Below are positions 37,149 through 39,889 of a stretch of DNA of 39,889 bases, in pieces. The translations under genes were made by a program, and so were the position numbers. The DNA is from Rufibacter ruber (lineage in GTDB: Bacteria; Bacteroidota; Bacteroidia; Cytophagales; Hymenobacteraceae), in contig NZ_LRMM01000048.1 in NCBI RefSeq assembly GCF_001647275.1, forward strand, positions 1 through 39,889, in the 5' to 3' direction. Below the pieces are notes generated by a model. It saw only the letters and a list, made by a program, of their open reading frames with translations. It had not been told where the DNA came from and did no database searches. Each line of letters begins with the position of its first letter. The first letter of the stretch is position 1.

Positions 37149-37188
37149 GCGTTTCCGGCCTGTTTTCCGGAAATCAAGCCAAAAACGG
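37149..37188. repeat. Palindrome family, copy 21 (inside cassette 4)
   Basis: GCGTTTCCGGCCTGTTTTCC then GGAAATCAAGCCAAAAACGG. The outer arm pairs; the inner right arm is changed to ATCAAGCC. Confidence 0.6.
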
Positions 37189-37206
37189 ACGTGCCTGACT
37201 CTTCGT

Positions 37207-37253
37207 TTTCCTGTTTTCGGCCTCCTTTTCTGAAATCAGGTCAAAAACAGAAA
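37207..37253. repeat. Palindrome family, copy 22 (inside cassette 4)
   Basis: TTTCCTGTTTTCGGCCT and AGGTCAAAAACAGAAA arms; the inner stem is partly decayed. Confidence 0.65.
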
Positions 37254-37289
37254 TAAAAAACGCGCGGGGAAACTTAGAAGAACACCTCC

Positions 37290-37356
37290 GCACAACAACG
37301 CATAAACGTCACCTTGGCCGACGGCCTGCGGCGGCGTTTATACCAGTACGTTACCC
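37290..37356 (+). repeat. attC site 4 (end of cassette 4)
   Basis: R'' GCACAAC (37290-37296) matches the cassette-4 start GTTGTGC. Arms GCATAAACG / CGTTTATAC, central GGCCGACGGCC and R' GTTACCC (37350-37356). Confidence 0.87.
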
Positions 37357-37915
37357 GCAATTGAAAACATAGCTTGTAGCTGGCCACTCTGTGATTCGCA
37401 AAAAGTCAAAAGCAAAATTTGAACATGAATTCTGGGGCCAAATTATTAATTTAACTCAGTAAAAGAATTAAATTACCTCAACAAAAGAAAGCAGACGTAC
37501 CCCGCCTTTATCGGCTTGCGATGCAGAAGAGGAATTGACGCAAAATGCGTTCATTATTAAGTGCAGCTCATTCCGGCCGATGGCCAGCGTTTTGGAGCCG
37601 TTTTTTTGTAAATCAAGCCAAAAACAAGCAACAACGACTTTGACCGGCAAAAGCAGCAAAAGAGAACTCGCCAAAAATATGAGCGGCTCACACCGGCCGA
37701 TGGCCAGCGTATAGGAGGCGACTTTGTTTAACCAGGGCAATAACAGAGTAAGGGTAAAGTGGCAAGAATGCCAGAAGTAAGAAAACAACAGCGGGTAACA
37801 ACAGCTAAACGTCAGCTGGGTTTCCCCCGGCCGACGTTCCATCGCTGCCTGCAACCGCCGTCTCGGTCGACGTGAATCTCCGATTCAGTCTCCCAGCCGT
37901 CGTTTAGCCCAGCCG
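37351..37915 (+). mobile_element. Cassette 5: non-coding, with internal direct repeat
   Basis: 565 nt. A 23-codon GTG frame at 37391-37462 resembles the start of the cassette-3 frame and then stops, suggesting a decayed gene. A 28-nt direct repeat with the core CCGGCCGATGGCCAGCGT occurs at 37563-37590 and 37683-37710, exactly 120 bp apart. It echoes the central attC block, so these may be attC remnants. Palindrome 23 overlaps the first copy. The minus-strand frame 37468-37854 spans the attC and is not credible. Confidence 0.7.
37587..37625. repeat. Palindrome family, copy 23 (inside cassette 5, degenerate)
   Basis: GCGTTTTGGAGCCG then AAATCAAGCCAAAAAC. It shares the ATCAAGCCAAAAAC right half with copy 21 in cassette 4. 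Confidence 0.5.
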
Positions 37916-37921
37916 TTGGCG
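37793..37921 (+). repeat. attC site 5 (end of cassette 5), extended form
   Basis: R'' GGGTAAC (37793-37799) matches the cassette-5 start GTTACCC. It is 129 nt, about twice the others. The arms are longer (GCTAAACG/CGTTTAGC, then AGCTGGG/CCCAGCC) and the centre is enlarged. R' is GTTGGCG (37915-37921). Confidence 0.82.
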
Positions 37922-37949
37922 GTAATTGTAAAATTTTAAATTAATAAAA

Positions 37950-38444
37950 ATGGAAAAGAAGCTCATTTTAGATTCACTAGAAAAACTAAGTCAAGAAATT
38001 GAAAGTAAATTTAACACAGTTGTCCTTCGCAGAATGTATGCTCATAAATCAAGCGGCATATTCAGAACCATCTACCCTATAGATAACAAAAGTTTGTCAG
38101 GCAAGGAAAATAACGTTTTTGGGCCTTCTTTCCCTAGGCTCAAATCCTTCAACGATAATAATGCTAATTATGTATGTTTAGTCCTTATTCCAGTTAATGA
38201 ACATGGAATAGTAATAAAATCTAATCTTAGTACATCAACAGATACTTTCAAAACAGTGACTGATTTTTGTGCTAATGATTTAGGTTTGCAGGTATATGAT
38301 GGCGGACAAATTAAAATGAGTTATATAGTCCCAGAAGGGATGGAAACTGAAAACATATATTCATCAAAGGACTACCCGATAACACCTGAAATATATTCTA
38401 AACTTGGAAGTGTTTCTTATAGGAGAATTTTGTATTATTTATAA
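37950..38444 (+). CDS. Cassette 6, gene 1: hypothetical protein
   Basis: 164-residue soluble protein, AT-rich gene, no family recognised. The N-terminus is a charged helix (MEKKLILDSLEKLSQEIESKFNTVVLRRMYAHKSSG), then a mixed alpha/beta body (NYVCLVLIPVNEHGIVIKS, LGLQVYDGGQIKMSYIVPEGME). It begins 34 bases after the cassette boundary. The next cassette-6 gene starts 28 bases past its stop, so they are probably transcribed together. Confidence 0.65.
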   Translation: MEKKLILDSLEKLSQEIESKFNTVVLRRMYAHKSSGIFRTIYPIDNKSLSGKENNVFGPSFPRLKSFNDNNANYVCLVLIPVNEHGIVIKSNLSTSTDTFKTVTDFCANDLGLQVYDGGQIKMSYIVPEGMETENIYSSKDYPITPEIYSKLGSVSYRRILYYL

Positions 38445-38472
38445 TCCAACAACGACTAATCTTTCTAACAAA

Positions 38473-39006
38473 ATGGGAATATTTGATTTTTTAAAAGGAA
38501 GTGAAGGAACTACGATTTCTAAAAGTTATTTAATCAATGGAATAAATATAGAAATTACGATTGAGAAAGCTACATCACCCTCTGGATATGTAAAAAGCAG
38601 TATTTTTAGGGAAACAATCTCAAATGGAATACAGACAATAAAATCAACTCAATCAACTACAAAAAGCAATTTTTTTAGTGAAGTTAGTATTCTTTTAAAA
38701 AGGATGGATGGAAAACCTTGGGGAGCACAAAGTGCTGTTGATTCTTTATTGTATTTTTGCGGAGATGAAATTAGAAAATACGGAAAATTAATAGATGTTG
38801 ATATTGAAGGATATGTTGATTCTATTATGCATGTAACAGTAGCAATTAACAAAAGCCGAGGAAAGAATCCATTGAGTGAAGAAGAAGGTATAAGTCTTAG
38901 AAATCAGTATAAGGATATAATATATAAAACATTTTATGACCATATTTATGTTAATAAGCGCATCGATACACCAACGCCTAAACTTGTTAAATTAAGTGAA
39001 GCATAG
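38473..39006 (+). CDS. Cassette 6, gene 2: hypothetical protein
   Basis: 177-residue soluble protein, no family recognised. ATG 38473 begins MGIFDFLKGSEGTTISKSYLINGINIEITIEKATS, an MGIFDFLKG-type start often seen in small cytoplasmic proteins. A longer frame from 38404 overlaps the previous gene, so the later start is chosen. The middle (SAVDSLLYFCGDEIRKYGKLIDVDIEGYVDSIMHVTVAI) is alpha/beta. It ends 16 bases before the attC. Confidence 0.62.
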   Translation: MGIFDFLKGSEGTTISKSYLINGINIEITIEKATSPSGYVKSSIFRETISNGIQTIKSTQSTTKSNFFSEVSILLKRMDGKPWGAQSAVDSLLYFCGDEIRKYGKLIDVDIEGYVDSIMHVTVAINKSRGKNPLSEEEGISLRNQYKDIIYKTFYDHIYVNKRIDTPTPKLVKLSEA

Positions 39007-39022
39007 TTAGAAAAACAACTCC

Positions 39023-39091
39023 CGCCAACATTGTGTAAAAGTCATGCTACGGCCGACGGCCTAGCACGTCTTTTACACGAGTCCGTTAGGC
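39023..39091 (+). repeat. attC site 6 (end of cassette 6)
   Basis: R'' CGCCAAC (39023-39029) matches the cassette-6 start GTTGGCG. Arms GTGTAAAAG / CTTTTACAC (changed on both sides relative to AAACG/CGTTT), central GGCCGACGGCC and R' GTTAGGC (39085-39091). Confidence 0.88.
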
Positions 39092-39157
39092 GTAAGTTAA
39101 AATATTAAGAAACGGCATTCCAGACAGGTAGAATTTTGAAAAATCAAAAACCGATAC

Positions 39158-39565
39158 ATGACGTTTTATCTGTTAATTCCATTGGTTGTTCTCTTGAGCT
39201 TTAAGAATCCGACTAAAGTAGAGTTAGTTGGGAAATGGGCTTATGAAGGAGCAGTAAATAAAAACAACAAAACGGATTGCTGTACAGAATGCCCCGACTT
39301 AATAGAGTTCCGCAGCAATAACTCCTACATCGTAATGAACGACTGTTATGGAGCCGACCCAATGAAGCCGATAGTAGAGACTGGAAAATGGGAAGTTGCG
39401 GAATCTTCTAAAAAGGTAATTCTAAAAGAAAGAAAATTCACGACAAACCATTACCTCTACTCACCGAAGAAGCAAATTGAACTGGCAATTATATCATTTG
39501 ATGGGAAAAAGCTAAAAGTGAGATACGCTCAAGGAAAAATAGAGCAGTACACCAGAGAAAAATAA
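39158..39565 (+). CDS. Cassette 7: lipocalin-like exported protein
   Basis: 135 residues. The N-terminus (MTFYLLIPLVVLLSFKNPTK) is a hydrophobic leader. The mature part starts VELVGKWAYEG and has repeated strand pairs: DLIEFRSNNSYIVM, ETGKWEVAESSKKVILKE and KKLKVRYAQGKIEQY. This is the pattern of small lipocalin-like domains common in Bacteroidota. A CCTEC Cys cluster at about 41-45 is unusual for that family and could bind a metal. It begins about 70 bases after the boundary and ends 5 bases before attC7. It is probably a periplasmic or outer-membrane protein with unknown ligand. Confidence 0.7.
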   Translation: MTFYLLIPLVVLLSFKNPTKVELVGKWAYEGAVNKNNKTDCCTECPDLIEFRSNNSYIVMNDCYGADPMKPIVETGKWEVAESSKKVILKERKFTTNHYLYSPKKQIELAIISFDGKKLKVRYAQGKIEQYTREK

Positions 39566-39570
39566 CCTAC

Positions 39571-39637
39571 GCCTAACATTGCATAAACGGCATCCCGGCC
39601 GACGGCCTTCGCCGCCGTTTATACTAGGCCGTTAGTT
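39571..39637 (+). repeat. attC site 7 (end of cassette 7)
   Basis: R'' GCCTAAC (39571-39577) matches the cassette-7 start GTTAGGC. Arms GCATAAACGGC / GCCGTTTATAC, central GGCCGACGGCC and R' GTTAGTT (39631-39637). Confidence 0.88.
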
Positions 39638-39889
39638 CATATTTTAGATATCTACCGCTTCGCTAAACTCTGCAGAAGAAACAGCAGAAGTTCTAAAAAA
39701 GAAACATGCAAAGTTGCAGGCGCCACATAAAAACACCGGCAAAAGGATTTAGATTAGCTTATTAAAAGCCAGAGGACGCACCTCGACTTTTACCGGCAAA
39801 AGTTGCAGAAGAGGAATAGACGTTGCGTTTGAGCAAGAATTGACCGGCAATGCGTGCGCCCGACTTCGGGAATGCGTTTCTGGCCTCGT
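39632..39889 (+). mobile_element. Cassette 8 (cut by window edge): non-coding so far
   Basis: 258 nt are visible, related to cassette 4 (TTTAGATTAGCTTA, GACGTTGCGTTTGAGCAA) and cassette 3 (CGACTTTTACCG). No gene is seen. Its last bases (39873-39889, GCGTTTCTGGCCTCG) look like the left arm of another palindrome copy in the same relative place as in cassettes 3-5. Confidence 0.65.

Larger units (their letters stand above)
36926..37350 (+). mobile_element. Cassette 4: non-coding
   Basis: 425 nt with no open frame of note. It shares TTTAGATTAGCTTA-x-x-AAAAG, GCAGAAGAGGAAT-like and GACGTTGCGTTTGAGCAA blocks with cassette 8. It carries palindromes 21 and 22. Confidence 0.75.
34786..39889 (+). mobile_element. 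Integron-type gene-cassette array without visible integrase
   Basis: Seven complete cassettes and a partial eighth, all in the same orientation. Boundaries are placed between G and TT of each core site: C1 34786-35502, C2 35503-36469, C3 36470-36925, C4 36926-37350, C5 37351-37915, C6 37916-39085, C7 39086-39631, C8 39632 onward. Each cassette's first bases are the reverse complement of its own terminal R'' box (7 of 7 exact over 7 bases). Coding cassettes are clearly more AT-rich than the flanking chromosome, and gene functions are unrelated. No tyrosine recombinase is encoded in the window. Confidence 0.88.

Noticed and set aside
37468-37854. 128-codon minus-strand open frame
   Set aside because: It is antisense to the cassette direction, spans attC5 and a palindrome, and shows no domain or conserved composition.
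34742-39637. Regular hairpin repeats read as a CRISPR array
   Set aside because: The spacing is 350-1200 nt, the repeats are 66-129 nt with variable ends, and genes lie between them. No cas genes are present.

Overview
The window looks like a chromosomal segment of a Bacteroidota bacterium, most likely Cytophagales/Hymenobacteraceae (Rufibacter, Nibribacter or Pontibacter type). The evidence is a type IX secretion (T9SS) sorting domain, an exosortase N/VIT-domain pair, a DUF3127 protein, a tandem-fused D-Ala-D-Ala ligase, TAnnTTTG-type -7 promoter elements and the absence of Shine-Dalgarno sequences. The genus is inference; no rRNA gene is present.

Positions 1-34.4 kb are ordinary core-type DNA, GC-rich and densely coded. 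From left to right: a LutA-like protein with an HMG-CoA lyase (minus strand); an AlkA-type glycosylase; an isoaspartyl peptidase; a DUF3127 protein with an SSB-like C-terminal tip; a frameshifted SDR; an AlbA_2 protein; a MORN-like secreted protein; PIN-PhoH; DinB; an outer-membrane-like hypothetical; an OmpR/histidine-kinase pair; a four-gene operon (membrane protein, winged-helix regulator, VIT-domain XrtN substrate, exosortase N); a Bcr/CflA exporter; an alpha-glucan phosphorylase homologue; a tandem universal stress protein with D-lactate dehydrogenase; a cupin; an M50 protease with a HAD phosphatase; a tRNA with anticodon CAU; a frameshifted STAS/SEC14-like gene; an ElaA-type GNAT; and a minus-strand operon of tandem Ddl, PASTA protein, T9SS cargo and rhodanese.

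From about 34.74 kb to the right edge the character changes sharply. The genes are AT-rich, small, all on the + strand and mostly of unknown function. They are separated by seven 66-129 nt imperfect hairpins of one family, preceded by one degenerate site. Each hairpin begins RYYYAAC-like and ends GTTRRRY-like. The 7-base start of every complete cassette is the exact reverse complement of the 7-base box at the far end of the same cassette, in 7 of 7 cases. That is the signature of integron attC sites and gene cassettes. Seven complete cassettes and part of an eighth are visible. No integrase gene lies in the window, and the left end abuts the chromosomal ddl gene, so what is seen is an integrase-less cassette cluster (CALIN-like) or the end of a longer array. 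Cassettes 1, 2, 6 and 7 carry genes (a CbrC-family protein, secreted repeat and lipocalin-like proteins, unknowns). Cassettes 3, 4, 5 and 8 carry related, apparently non-coding filler.

A second window-wide feature is a family of about 40-50 bp intergenic palindromes (roughly CTGTTTTnGGCTGTTTT, a short loop, then the complement). More than twenty copies occur. They sit at gene ends, and their arms vary together. Homologous copies lie inside the non-coding cassettes.
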